Shown here: one piece after another, positions 10,721 to 22,413 of the stretch
Layout of the letters: each line of letters opens with the position of its first letter
Position numbering within the stretch: position 1 is the stretch's first letter
Assembly: GCA_023078555.1 (NCBI GenBank)
Contig: CM041199.1
Span: 5,957,315 to 6,021,314, forward strand
Direction of reading: 5' to 3'
From: Ulva prolifera
Taxonomy: Eukaryota; Chlorophyta; Ulvophyceae; Ulvales; Ulvaceae
Length of the DNA: 64,000 bases
Notes under the pieces: model-generated
Seen by the model: the letters and a program-made list of their open reading frames with translations, nothing else
What the model was told of the DNA's origin: nothing
Databases searched by the model: none
Translations under genes and position numbers: made by a program

Positions 10721-13600
10721 TCAGGCGAGGTCGAGGCGGCCGGGGGCCTCATCGAAGCAGCCCGCGTACACGCCGGCCAGCGCCATTGCCATGCTGAGCA
10801 TGCGGCACATGCCGTGGCGCTGCGCGTCGCCGCCGCGGCTCACCTTCGGGCCCAGCACGTTCAGCAGCGCACCCGCAGCACACACCTGCACGCCGCGAGC
10901 CCCGCCGTTTGCACCCGCACGCCCACCCCGCCACGCGCGTAGGCACGGCTGACACTTCCAATCCCAACGTGGCTGGTCCACAATTCCTGTGCGATGATGA
11001 ATCATTAGGCTGGCGGCATGGGCGCAGGCCGCTGCATGGCCATGTGCAGGGCAGCTGCTGTGCGTGTGCTCGCAGCCCCCGCGGCCCTGATCCCAGAGCT
11101 GCAATGCAGAAGCTCACTTTCTGCCCGGACCGCCTGGCCCACTCCGAGATGACAGATCACATGTTCCACACGTGGCTACATTTACCTGCTTCGTCATACT
11201 CGGAACCATCACACCAGTCCAGCTGGATGTGATGGCATAGACACAGGCACGTGCACAGCGCGGCTGCACCCGGCAAGATGCGAACACGCAGGCGGCGCCG
11301 CAGTGCATGCAGCGGGCGGCGCACCTGGGCCTGGGCATCCCCCGACGCCACGAGGTCCGCGAGCGCGGCCGGGCAGTCGGTGTCACAGAGGATGAGGCGG
11401 CTCGCGACCTCGCGGGCGATGTTCTGCAGCGCCCCCGCGGCCGAGGCCGCCACGGCCAGGTCCGGGCAGCGCAGCAGCCGCACGAGCTTCGGGATGCCGT
11501 TGCTCCTGCACCCGGGCTCATGCTGAAGCGGCTCGCGGCACATGCTGCGCGGGTGTGCTGCAGTCGGACGCTGTGGTGCACATTGCCATGTGAGGCACGT
11601 CAGCTTGCAAGTGTGAAGGGGTGGTTGGAAAGCAACAGTCAGGCATCAAGCCATACTCCAAAGGGCATGTGCTTGAGGCCCCCGGGAGCATAAAAAGTGT
11701 CACAGCTTCGGACCACAGCCTGTTTGGCTGGAGCATGTGTCGATGTGGGAGGCCGAGAACGATATGGCGACATCATGACTCGATACCCGGTGCTAAAGCA
11801 CTTCATCTATGCACCGCCAAAAAAATGCAGGTTGGTGATGTGTTGGGCGATTATACCGCCAAGCAGTCGCTGTGGTTGCATGGCGGCGTGATCAGCCTGC
11901 TACGCACCTCTGTGAATAGCACTAATGCAACTGACAAGACAGTATCTAGAGCGGCAACGAGACAGCTCAGGGGACAAGGTGTGGAGCCGTGTCTGTGGTC
12001 CTTGAGGTGCTGTAGCATGGGCGGCCACTCTCCAGTGGGGTTGAGGAGTGTAAGACAGCTACTCCTCCTGCGGGAGATCATTGATGCAACATTGCGAGCG
12101 CGATGACTGTGAATTCTCAAGGCTCATAGTACTTTGACTTGCTTTTGTGATGATGACAGGCAGGAACGTGACATCTTGGCTTGACAAAAAATTGCCACGC
12201 ACGGTGGGCAGTTCAGCCAGAGGTATGTGATGCCTTGAGCATCCGTGAACAAGCATCACTGATTCACATTGTGCAGTGAGCAGCTGCACAGTGTGGGCAG
12301 TTGCACACAGCAAGGACAGGCGCGGCCGCACCGACGGATGCTCCGGATCGCATCTGCGTCAGTGGACACATTGTGCAAGGCCCCTGCAGCTCGCATGGTG
12401 ACTCTGGCGTTGCCGCTGGACAGCAGGGAGCAGAGGTGAGCGGCTGCTTCCGTGCCGCGGACTGCAGCCCGGCCTGACTTCTGGAAGCAGATGCTCTGAA
12501 GAGCCCCTGCAACATTGGCCTGCAGGTCCGAATTCGTATCCTGCAGATCAATGCCAGCACTTGAGATGTTGTGCATGTATGTGTCACGTGTGTTTTTTGC
12601 ATCTGAAGCTTCACCAGGCCAGACCTTGACTGCCATGCCAGTAACAAGCGCAGAAGCTGCATAGACAGCACGGAAGGGCAGGGACCATGCCTGCAACAGT
12701 GGTATGAGCACGGAAGCTGCTCCTCTTTGCAGGACGAGTTCAACATTGGGTTGCTCATAGCAGATGTTCAGAAGGACATTCGCAGCCTCCGCAGCTGTCA
12801 GTGAGGACACTGGATTGGACAAGTGTGCAATGAGCGCTTCAACTGTGCCTGCAGTGACCTTGAGGCGATTGCTTCTCTTTCTCGAAAGAATTTTTAGAAC
12901 CTGTGCGCAGCGGCAAGTTTATAGTCTATACCAAGCCATTAGATGCGAGATGCGGACCTTCTGCGTGCAGTACGGTGGCGTGGTGGCGTGGTCAACATCA
13001 CCATACAGCCTTCTGGCAAATCGGTGAGCAGATGTCAGGACTATGATCAGGCCAGCTGTACGGTAAGCATCCAACCATGGCCGACCAACGATAGAACCAT
13101 GAAAGTTGTATCTTACCGTCAAGGCTAACAACGAGAATGCCGGATCTGACGACACTGCGGCGTGGCTGAGAACCGACACAACGGGTTGCATGTCATCTAC
13201 CTTCCCGCTTCTGAAGTTTGGACTCATGTCTGGGTCGGCGTTCCCATCGATGAATGACTGCAGCTTTGCGCGAATTGCGCGGTGCGCTTTATGGGTATCA
13301 AGGATCAAGTTATCGAGAACGATCCGATGTACATCCTGCACAAAAGTAACCAAATTCGCATCTCATCTTAAATTGGTGGAGGCAGTTAACGGTGGGAAGC
13401 ACACGGCAAACGAGGGGCAGGTCGATGAAATCGTCATGGCTGATCGTAGCCAGGCTTCAGCAAATGCGTTGTCGCCCGGAGCGGCTTCCTTCACCACATC
13501 TGGGCGGCTTGTGTTCTAACGTGTCGAAATATTTCCGCTGATCGGGCGACGATCCCTCGGCCAGTGCAGCTGGCGCGGTCTGATCTGTGCTAGTGTGCAT
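10721..13600 (-). CDS. Armadillo-repeat protein
   Basis: Seven exons (13521-13600, 13403-13454, 13117-13335, 12691-12900, 12332-12540, 11325-11505, 10721-10885) join in phase to 371 residues. The last five are strong. The first two depend on two very small introns (66 and 67 bases) and are tentative. At least five consecutive ARM-type helical repeats are visible, with cores such as LLALTVLKILSRKRSN, AANVLLNICYEQPN, QANVAGALQSICF, TMRAAGALHNVS and ASAAGALQNIAREVASR. There is no signal peptide, membrane span or second domain, so it is probably a scaffold. I cannot place it in a named ARM subfamily. The intron after 12691 seems to begin with GC (CAG|GCATGG), since ARM repeat spacing is kept only with that donor. 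The final exon reads through a possible donor at 10843 to a stop at 10721. Confidence 0.75.
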
Positions 13601-14709
13601 ATCAAGAGCTTCACGACAGCAAAGAGAACTCGGCCCGCAATCGATGACGAAAGCTGAACATACAATGGCGACAAGATGCACGCCTCATGCCCTGCAGCGC
13701 GCTGCAGTGCAAATGGCCAATGATCGGGATGAGGGCATGCGTACTGCATGCAGCTGCACCCAGAGGTGCCTCGGTCCCAGGAGGTAGATGGCAGCGCGTT
13801 TTGTAACTATGTCCTTACACTACGGCCTGCTCAAGCGACGTATCTCATATATGACTGGTAAGTGCAAACGATCCGTAAATGTGTTGCCCCAAGGCCCGCT
13901 TCCCAAAACTAGGAGGACTGAGACGCGCATGAGTAGACGCTGACTGCTATCGGCTATTCATGCTCATGTCCATACCTAAGTTTCAACACCGTTGCGAAGA
14001 AGCACGCTCGTGCAGCCAGAATGGCTAACCTCGTAGGGGCATCTCAGTGAGCCTCGCTTCACTAACGTGCTGGGTACTGTCCGTCAGAAGTCAATTACAC
14101 CTTTTCTACGGCAAATTGTGTCCCGGCAAGCGGATGTAAAGGAATAGTTCTGCTTTATCAGGACAGATTTGTGGATGTTTGTCTCATCTCTGTCGTGAAT
14201 TGGACCTTGCAGATCCGGAATCCGCACTTTGTCCACACTCGTTCACCACACCTGATCCGGGCCTCAGCCCAGTCACTGTCGACAGATGACACATACAGAG
14301 CGCATGGAGTCGACCGCAATTCGCAACACGGCGGGTCCTGAAGGCACAATACCTGGAAGTAACATGATACACGGCCCCTAATCTACTGGCCGACATCATG
14401 GCACTGCACACTGCCACAGGAGCTGGAGGAGTATGTAACGCAGCATTGCTGTTGGTTCTCAGGGATCAGTCGGAGGAATCACAACGCATTTGCAAGCAAT
14501 TTGAGCTTCATAGATGTACTGGGAAAACTCATGCCACTTACAGTGGTTCTCACATCCGATCACATGACCATGGGATATTGGGTTGTCGCCAATGGATCTC
14601 TGACAGGAAACACCGAGCTACCTCGCACAATCATTCGGTTTATCAGGTCATACTCATTCTTTTGCTGGGCCATCACACATATACACGGCTTGCATCGCAG
14701 CCCTGTATA
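13601..14709. other. Intergenic: armadillo gene promoter side, GMT 3' side
   Basis: This 1.1 kb lies upstream of the armadillo gene and downstream of the GDP-mannose transporter, both on the minus strand. It is close to balanced in GC. Open frames up to about 118 codons occur, but I see no conserved motif, RNA gene or repeat in it. Confidence 0.5.
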
Positions 14710-16115
14710 CTATGACTGTTTTGCTCTCACAAACAACACCCCGGCGGCCAGGCCGACTCCTATGCTTATTAAGTTGGTCCGGCTTGTTGGAGCATTGAAC
14801 ATCAGAATGCCGATCACGGCAACAGGAATCTTGTTCAGTGACCCAACCAACCCATAACTCGTAGGTGTGGTCGTCGAGAGGAACCAAAGGGTTGCATAGG
14901 AGATAGAGAAGCCGACCACACATGAAAGGACGGCAATGAATTGGAATGCGGGATTATAAATGGAATCATCCTGCATCAGCTTTGCCGGCTCCTGGAACAC
15001 TATCACCAGGCCAACGACGAAGGGGATTGACAGAATGTTATTATAGTAAACCTGCGAATGAGTTGCCATTTTCTCGCCGAGAACCGATGTCACCTGCACT
15101 CGGAACATCCTGAAGCACGGGTAAATGTACACCGGTCTCTGACTCGTGCACGACAATCAAAAGACAGGTGGAACATTGTAAAAATTGCTCTTGAATAGTC
15201 ACACCTTATCCATGACACCTCGAAGGACCAGAGAATATCCCGCTGTAAAGACGCAGTTGAGAATCTGGGCTGTGTACCCCCACCAAGAGAAGGCCAAATC
15301 TGTGCTGGCTCCGACAAGTGCTGATCCCATTATGAGACTCAGGGAAAGCCACACATAGAGATTGTAAGTACGACCATAGAAGAAGTAATCGCCACTGATC
15401 GTCAACAGATTTGTCAAATTCTTCATGATCGTCACCATTCCCACCCCCAGTAGCTGCAGTGACCATATACCTGACGCAAGCATCAACACAAACAGCACAT
15501 TCACCGGGACCCATAGCTGCACGCATGGACTTAGGTCAGATACACCGCAGATGTGCGTTTGCGACCGATGCCACGCGCCGAGGGCACAAGTGCAGTGGCA
15601 TCTAGGATCAGTGGAACGGTGATGAGCGAACTAAAAGACGTATAGCCCTTAAATATCGCAAATGAGCAGCAATGCAGGCGCAGCTGAGCCGAAGAGGCAC
15701 CCGCATGATGAGTCCGGCATGGCCGCATCGATGTCGTGCAGCTACTGCGAAACAGCTTAGCTAAACAGCGCACCCGGACAACGTCCCACCGCAACTTCTC
15801 TACCCTCCAGACACCCATCAGTTCTGCAGCTTTGACGAATCCGACAGCGCTGACGCACTGTAGGAGCAGCAGGCTGTTTGGGCTCGAGAAATCGAAACCG
15901 CTCAGCGCGTATTTATTTAGAAGCACCATTGCAGCTGAGACAACACAATATACTGATCCCGATATAAGAGGCGATGCAGCCATCTCTGGGCTCAGAAATC
16001 CTCTGGCTTCCTTTCCACCGCTGTGTTCGGCGCTCTTACCCGCCATGGCCGGATCCACGACGGGTAAAATCGCTTTCAAAACTTCATCCTGGGTCTTACC
16101 TCGTGCTAGGGCCAT
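14710..16115 (-). CDS. Golgi GDP-mannose transporter (GONST1/VRG4 type)
   Basis: Nucleotide-sugar antiporter of the drug/metabolite transporter superfamily that carries GDP-mannose into the Golgi lumen in exchange for GMP. Three exons (15774-16115, 15205-15516, 14710-15093), all splitting between codons, give 345 residues, the usual length. The N-terminal tail of about 50 residues is cytosolic in type. About ten hydrophobic helices follow, starting at ISGSVYCVVSAAMVLLNKYA. Family marks are VGMVTIMKNLTNLLT in the middle and the GDP-mannose-binding motif GSLNKIP in the last exon, then the C-terminal GLAAGVLFVRAK. Donors are GTGCGC and GTGTGA, acceptors TGCAG. An alternative Met lies 24 codons in; the upstream one is kept because nothing contradicts it. 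Substrate is inferred from the motif; GDP-fucose or GDP-arabinose relatives cannot be excluded. Confidence 0.9.
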
Positions 16116-17027
16116 GCCCGTGCTATCCTTGCAAACTAGACAACTGGCTGATGATGCGGAGGTTGGCGATACGGATCAGGGCGCCTTGGAAACAGCTCAG
16201 CTCAGGCATCGTATGTACAAACGGCCGTAAATGTTGACATCAGTGACCTGCAGATACACCGTTCACCACTCTTCTGGTTCCCTGCGCGCTCTTGGCGTTG
16301 CGAGGTGCCATGCATTGATGTGTTTTGGCCCGATGCATTGAAGCCGTCAACCGCAGTCAACCATCTTCATACTTGTTGCGAGCGAGGCAAGCACAGTCCG
16401 CGCTGCCGCGCCCAGATCCACCTTTAAGGACTGGAACGCGTTGATTTGAAGAACTTTGGCGTGAATCCGAAAGACGTCGGATGAATTTGGCTTGTCACGT
16501 ACAATCTGCACGAACGCACGACTTTGTTCGAAGGAATGAACTTCATACTGTGCACCGGTCGATTGTACAAATACTACACAACGTTGTTACCACCAAGGGT
16601 CGCATCTTGGCAGACGAGTACAACAGGATGTAGAGCATGTCAACATAATGCTTGACCGCAGCTGTGTGCTGTTCCGCAGGGCTGCATGCTCGGCCGCCCC
16701 GTGGGGTGACGTCGCGATGGCTTGTACACAAACACCATTCGATATTCCGAGCCGCCTCGACCATGACGCAGGTGAATGCATACTGTCAGTTCCTGCGAGC
16801 AACGACAGCGCCGCGTCATATGTAGCCATTCAGACGCACACCCTGCCGGCCTGGGGTTGAAGGAGTTGACTTGTTGCTGGCTCGAGCCCGCTGCATGCTA
16901 GCTACCTCTCGAGCCATCATCCCCCCCAAATAACGATGATTACTTGACGTCCTTCTTCTTAATTAAGACTTATAGCCACGATGGCGTCTCGTATACTAGT
17001 GCTGAGGTTCCTCCTGCATGCAGGTAC

Positions 17028-17047
17028 TATCTCAGGATCCTGAGATA
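17028..17047. repeat. 20-bp perfect palindrome
   Basis: The sequence centred on GGATCC reads the same on both strands for 20 bases (core ATCTCAGGATCCTGAGAT). Copies of ATACTAGT lie around it at about 16993, 17045 and 17077. No function is evident. Confidence 0.9.
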
Positions 17048-17139
17048 CTAGTCCCTAGTCCTAGTCCCTCCGGAGATACTAGTACACTGGCGTCGACGTC
17101 GTACGTGGCGTGGCGAAGGTGCACTTCATGATGTATATC

Positions 17140-17215
17140 ACAGGAATGAACGGGAACAGACAAACACAACAAAACAATCTCATCCTTATCAACAGCCAAA
17201 CGGCCACACAACAGC
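17140..17215 (+). repeat. Dispersed module A, copy 1
   Basis: The stretch beginning GAATGAACGGGAACAGAC shares an ordered series of blocks (TGAACGGG, CAACACAA, ATCTC, ATCAACAG) with 46396-46466 in the translocator intron. A short piece recurs at about 20751-20773. The family is unknown. Confidence 0.6.
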
Positions 17216-19323
17216 AGCGCCCACGCATGCATGGCCAGTCTGGCAGCACCGGGTCCTCCAGGCCTGATATCATACTATGGAAGTACCGCAATATTGCAAA
17301 GACGCGTCCGTGCACAAGTTGTCGTTCAAGGTGCGAGGCTGGATTCAATTCCAATTGCAAGATTGCTCGGCGTGTCTGCGCGACCGAGAAACCGAGATTC
17401 GGCCAACCGACGCACACGCACACGTGCACGTGTCGAGCCAGATGGCGAGCCGGTGGCATGGAGACGGGCATGATGGCCGTCGCAACGCGCTGTATGCAGG
17501 ATGTTCACAACGTAACACACCCTGTACGACGGGAGACATCAGCCGACATGTGTTGCAATCATGCTGCTCAGCTGTGTCAGCTTCTGCGTCATGCTTCAAC
17601 CAGGATATACAATAGTAATCGGATCACAGATCCTAGTGTGCGTTACAAGGACAAAGCAAGCGAGGCATGTAGCACCGCAAGAAAGAACCAGGGGAACTGC
17701 ACACCACGCAACAAGCCACACGCAGCACACACCAAAACACCCACGCAACGGCAGCACCCGCGCCTGCCACAGCCACACAGCCACACAGCCACACACGCCC
17801 ACGCCCACACGCCCACCCCCACCTGAAACCCGCCCACTAGCCAGGCGCACGAGACCCGGAAGCACAAGCAGCCAAGGCCGCCGCGCAAACAAACATTGAG
17901 ACCGCAACAACAACAACCCCCCGCCCGGGGAGGCCCCCGCCCCCGCCCGGGATCCCAGTGTGAGCGTCAATATCCTCTTCTCTAGGATGCGGATGGGTTA
18001 ATCAACTCTTTTACTGTACCCCAAGGTCACAGAGAATCTGAGAAACCTTAATACATCTATAGATTCTTGTGAGATATGCAGCCCAGCACAACTGCCGTGT
18101 CTGATAAATACACCTTGCCTTGAAGAGTCACCAAAATGCTGCATGGATGCTCCTCTGTGTTGACGCCCCCGGCCCTGGATTCAGGCTAAGGCTGTAACAT
18201 GGCAACTCGGAGTTTGTCCAGGCTCCAGCATGTGCACTGGAGACACCACAATCACATGGCGCAAGACGACCACAAGTTGCCCATGTGGCACTACATTTGT
18301 CTTCATCAGATCTGCAGGAATGGTCAGAATTGAGCGGGACTGCATTATTCACTCAATGCAAGTTGCAAGACCAGCAATGCATTGCAATGTCGCACCCGCC
18401 GCCGGCAAAATCTGCCAATCCCACCAGCTCGTACGTGTGCCTGGCTGGTCTGCTGCTTCAGCTAGCCTTGTGACCAGCCCAGGTGGAAGCTAGCGGAGCA
18501 TTACAGGCACCAGAGGCCATCCGAAGCAGGGACAAGGTGGGTGAGTGCACTGTGAAGCAGTTCTGAAAGCCTTTCACAGTTCAGCTATTGATTCCAAGCC
18601 CTCAGTAGCTGCTGAGGACTCTGGATCAATTGATGAACCATTGCAGCTATGCAGACTGGGTTCACAGGCCTGCTTGCTGGACCCGCTGCTTTGCCCACGC
18701 TTTCAGAGCATGACGAGAAATTCTCGGAGGAATCACAGCTTTCTGACCTTGGAGTTCAGTTCACCGTTGGCTGCCTGTGCCACAGCAGTCTCCATGACTG
18801 CACTGTGAGCAGCTATCACTCTGTGCCCACCTCTCCCCGCGCCAGCGCCGAATCTTACACTTCGTGCGCTAGCACTTCCCTTCATGCTGAGAGTTGGTGA
18901 GTTGCGCTCTGTGACGTTCATGCAGTCGCCAAAGTGTGGCCAACGTCTACTTGCGAAGCCTTCCCAGGCCTGACAAAAATTGCAGTCGAACAAGTTATGC
19001 TACTCTGAAGACACAGCGATTCACAGAGCCAGCTCTTGCGTATGAACGTGGCGTGTCGTGTGCGTGCGAGTCAAAAGCGACCTGAGGAAGCCATCTCAAC
19101 GACCTCGGCAGATGGAGGTCGTCCACCGGACTGCTTTCAACCCCACCCGTCGACACTGCTAGCTCATTTATGACGGAGCTGACGGTGTGCGTGTTGGCTG
19201 TGACGAAGTGGACGGCGAGCTCTGTCAGCGAGTCGCGGCATGCATGCTCGAGGAGCATCTTTGAGGCACGGCACGACTGTACGGCTGGACAGAACGCAGG
19301 CGTGTTGGCGATGCACGGAAACC

Positions 19324-19984
19324 GCCGTATGCCGGCGTGCATGGGGAGCATGGAGCAGGGGCCGTGGGGGAGCACCGAGCGGACATCCTCGCGATCTTGC
19401 CGGGGGGGCGTCATGTCATGGTGGACGTGACGGTGACGCACCCGCTCGGGAAGGAAGCTTTGCGTAGGGGGTCGCATCGGGAAGATGCCTCGGCGGCGAA
19501 GGTCGCGGAGAAGCTCAAGCGGGCTGATTGGGAGAAGTTTGCTGATAAGCCGCAGTATGAGTTTGTTCCGTTTGCCGTTGAGTCCTATGGGAAGTTCGGG
19601 CCGCGGGCTGAGGAGTACATCAGGGAGTTGGGTGAGATTGCTGCGGCATCAGGCCGGGTCTCCAAGTCGGTGTTTGTGATGAATGCGTACAGGTTGCTTT
19701 CGTGTGTGTTGCAGAAGGGCAATGCGACAATGTATGCGCGCACACTGACGGCCGTCGCTCGGTCGTGCGGCAAGCATTTCACCCATGGCTTTGATGTGCC
19801 GGTGGATGACTTTGTGGGTTGAGTGCTCTGGCCGTGGGGCGTTTGATGCATTTGTGGTTGGTTGTTCTCTGGGGTTTTTGGTTGTGTTGCTTTCTTGTGG
19901 TTGCTGGTGTGGCGGCCGGTCGCTGGGTTGGCTTGATGTTGTCTGTTTGCTCTGCCATACAATGGCCAGATATGTGTAAGTGGT
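19324..19984 (+). mobile_element. 5'-truncated LINE-type retrotransposon fragment with flanking 14-bp duplication
   Basis: An open frame ending at 19822 (about 160 codons) has the pattern GEHRADILAILPGG then VDVTVTHP. I know this from the C-terminal, nuclease-like ends of algal reverse-transcriptase polyproteins; the reverse-transcriptase core is absent. It is followed by about 160 bases of 3' tail. The insertion is bracketed by identical 14-mers GATGCACGGAAACC at 19310-19323 and 19985-19998, as expected of a target-site duplication, so the element is about 661 bases and truncated at its 5' end. There is no poly-A tail. Identical flanks argue for a fairly recent insertion. The LINE class is an inference. 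Confidence 0.6.
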
Positions 19985-20039
19985 GATGCACGGAAACCAA
20001 GGCGGCTTGCCGGCTGAGTGTGACATCGGTACGTGATGT

Positions 20040-20303
20040 CCAGGAGCGACGACAAAAATTCGACCCCGGCCGGGTCCGACAATTTTCCCATACTGGGCTC
20101 CGACAATGTTCCGAGACTGGCCCGACAATTCTGGCGTTCGTTTCCGACAATTTCTACCTCGCTAATCCGACAACTCCTATCTGCCAATGGCCGTGCTGCA
20201 AAGATCTCTGTTTTCTTTTGTTTTCGTTTTTTCCCTCCGGCCGGGAATCGAACTCCGAATCTTTGTATTTTAACGGAGGCGGTCTACCACTGACCTATCG
20301 CAG
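20040..20303 (-). mobile_element. SINE-like element with tRNA-like head and ATTGTCGG repeats
   Basis: On the minus strand, 20303-20233 carries a good D arm (GGTC/GACC with AGTGGTA between) and a T-loop box GAGTTCGATTCCC, but no proper acceptor or anticodon stem. An A-rich stretch follows, then five copies of ATTGTCGG or near copies at a spacing of 22-24 bases (about 20174 down to 20076). A tRNA-like head plus a repetitive tail fits a SINE, which would be read from right to left. No second full copy is in the window. Confidence 0.45.
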
Positions 20304-20523
20304 CACTTGCGATGCTGATTCCGATGTCAACAGGTGCGCATTCAGCGCCTATGTCACACAACGTGGCAAAAACCACCACATTTCTGCTTGCTTTCCTCCG
20401 ACCAATGCCACATCACGAATTGATACATGATAATTTTAACATCAAAAGTAATCCTGAGGCCTGGCGCGAAGGCTGCAGGTCATGAGGCAGAGGGACGTGC
20501 TGGGGAGCACCTGCCCGGGCTCG

Positions 20524-20526
<3 letters not shown>

Positions 20527-20570
<44 letters not shown>
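20527..20570. repeat. CA dinucleotide microsatellite, 22 units
   Basis: Uninterrupted (CA)22 in the gene-poor interval. Confidence 0.98.
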
Positions 20571-20571
<1 letters not shown>

Positions 20572-22413
20572 CACTCTGCCACCTCATCCCTGACCACCAC
20601 ACATGCCTCTGACACAGATGCCCGTTCCTGCCTTGACCTGACATAGCTGTTCATCAAGCACTGCATGCGGATCGTTGTCCTCAAACTGCGGACCATGCGT
20701 GCCAGGCCGGTTGTCGGGGAGCTGCAGCATACATGTACTATTTACAAAAGAGTGAACGGGAGAAAACCAACACTGAGCTGCAGCATACATGTATACATAC
20801 ATGTCAGCTTCTGCGCCATGATCCAAAGGAGCACAACAAGTGGCAGAAGCTGGTATTATGCACTGCTTATACTCTGATCGGCTCCGTCAATGTACTTTCA
20901 TTCATATCATCGTCTCAGAAGCATGCACAATTGCAGTTTCTGCTCTGTCATCGACACGGACCTAACTTCATGTGCAACAGATGTGCCCTGAGCTGGTGTT
21001 ATGACCTTTGTGCTATGTTGATTTCAGCATTGATTATTCCCAATTGTCTTGGTATAGAGTCTGTCCGACTGTGACTCGCAGCGTTCTGAGATGTATTGAC
21101 CCGAGCTCATGTACACAGTTATAGTCGGTTTACAGACCCCAATCTCCAAGAGATTCTGGCAGAAATGGCAGCAAGCTTGAGAGAAACATCTCTATCTCTC
21201 TGAGATTTTAGCCCGGTCCATGTGAACTGCGTGGCCATATCATTGATGTCAGCCTTGAGGAGTCGTCACATTGCTGATGGGGCGTTCTTCTGTTTTGAAG
21301 ACCCAATGCACTGGATTGAGGCGACTCTGCATCAACACAGTAACGTTTCCAGGCTCCGCCTCTGGAGACACTTCCACCACCACCACCACCAAATGGCACA
21401 GTAGAACTACGATTTGCACTGTGGCACTGCGATGGTCTTCGTCAGCTCCTCCAATCATGGCCAGTGGGTTCAAATCTCCGTTCCCTCACTTGCCAACCGC
21501 AAGGCTAGCGACTGGCGTTCAGTGAATGACCAGCTGGCTCAGCACAATATTACAAGGCCGGACAGCGCTATTACGCAGCTGACATCGCATTCGGCAAGTC
21601 GGGATCTCCAACGCACCAACACCGCCTTCCAGTGTGTTGAATGGTTTAGCCAAAAATCGCCACACTGTCAAGCACTTGCCTGCTGGATCGTGTCCAGGCT
21701 GCCGCCCCACGTAGCAGGCATGAGGCTGAAACGTCCATGTCGTCGCGCGTGTGCTATGCAGTACCATGTCGTCTCTCAGCTGGCCTTTGACTCTCATGCA
21801 CCAGCAGTCACACCACCCATGCATACTGATCCCCGCGATTACCTCGTCCGCCTTTCATCGCATCGACATATACCGCCATACTATAGTCATCATCCACACC
21901 ATCTGCCGCCAACTTCTATGCACTAGCGCCACAGCGCAGCCTCCAGCAGCCACAGCATCCCAGCACAGCGCCAAGCGCGTGGCGGTCGGGCGCTGCCTGG
22001 TCCAACAGGGGGGGCACTGAGCCACGCTGCTTCCACTGTCGCGAGTACCGCGTGCACCGCTTGCTGAGACAGCTGCAGCTTCACTCCCCGAACACAGTGC
22101 CGGTGCCGATCTTGACGTTGCCAGTGCCCGCATTGTCCCGCCTGTCCTGCAACCGGCAACCTGCACCAGCACACGCACATGCATATGCCCACCGCAGCGC
22201 CGGGGCCTCCGCCGCAATCACACTGCACAGCACCTACTCCACTGTTCCGAGTGTGCGGGCGCAGCCACAACACAGCGCTTCCAACGCACCCCCAGCCTTG
22301 ATGCTTCGATCGGTCGTTTGTCGTTGCAATGCATAGTCGCACGCTCTGTTGCTCTGCCATGCAAGCGCTGAACCGCTTGCTGTCCGTACATACAGCTTTA
22401 CCCCCCGCAGTCC

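Larger units (their letters stand above)
16116..22413. other. Repeat-rich gene-poor interval, 6.3 kb
   Basis: The left end must hold the GMT promoter, since GMT starts at 16115 on the minus strand, and the right end the IQ-gene 3' side. In between are a palindrome (17028-17047), a dispersed A-module (17140-17215), a truncated LINE-type insertion (19324-19984), a tRNA-headed SINE-like element (20040-20303), a CA microsatellite (20527-20570) and short direct repeats such as GAGCTGCAGCATACATGTA at about 20719 and 20777. Apart from the insertion, no frame here looks coding. Confidence 0.6.

Noticed and set aside
10844-10885. 42-base exon ending at a GTGAG donor in the armadillo gene
   Set aside because: No downstream exon continues the frame, while reading through gives a coherent end at 10721.
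20233-20303. Functional tRNA gene
   Set aside because: The D arm and T box are present, but the acceptor and anticodon stems do not pair.
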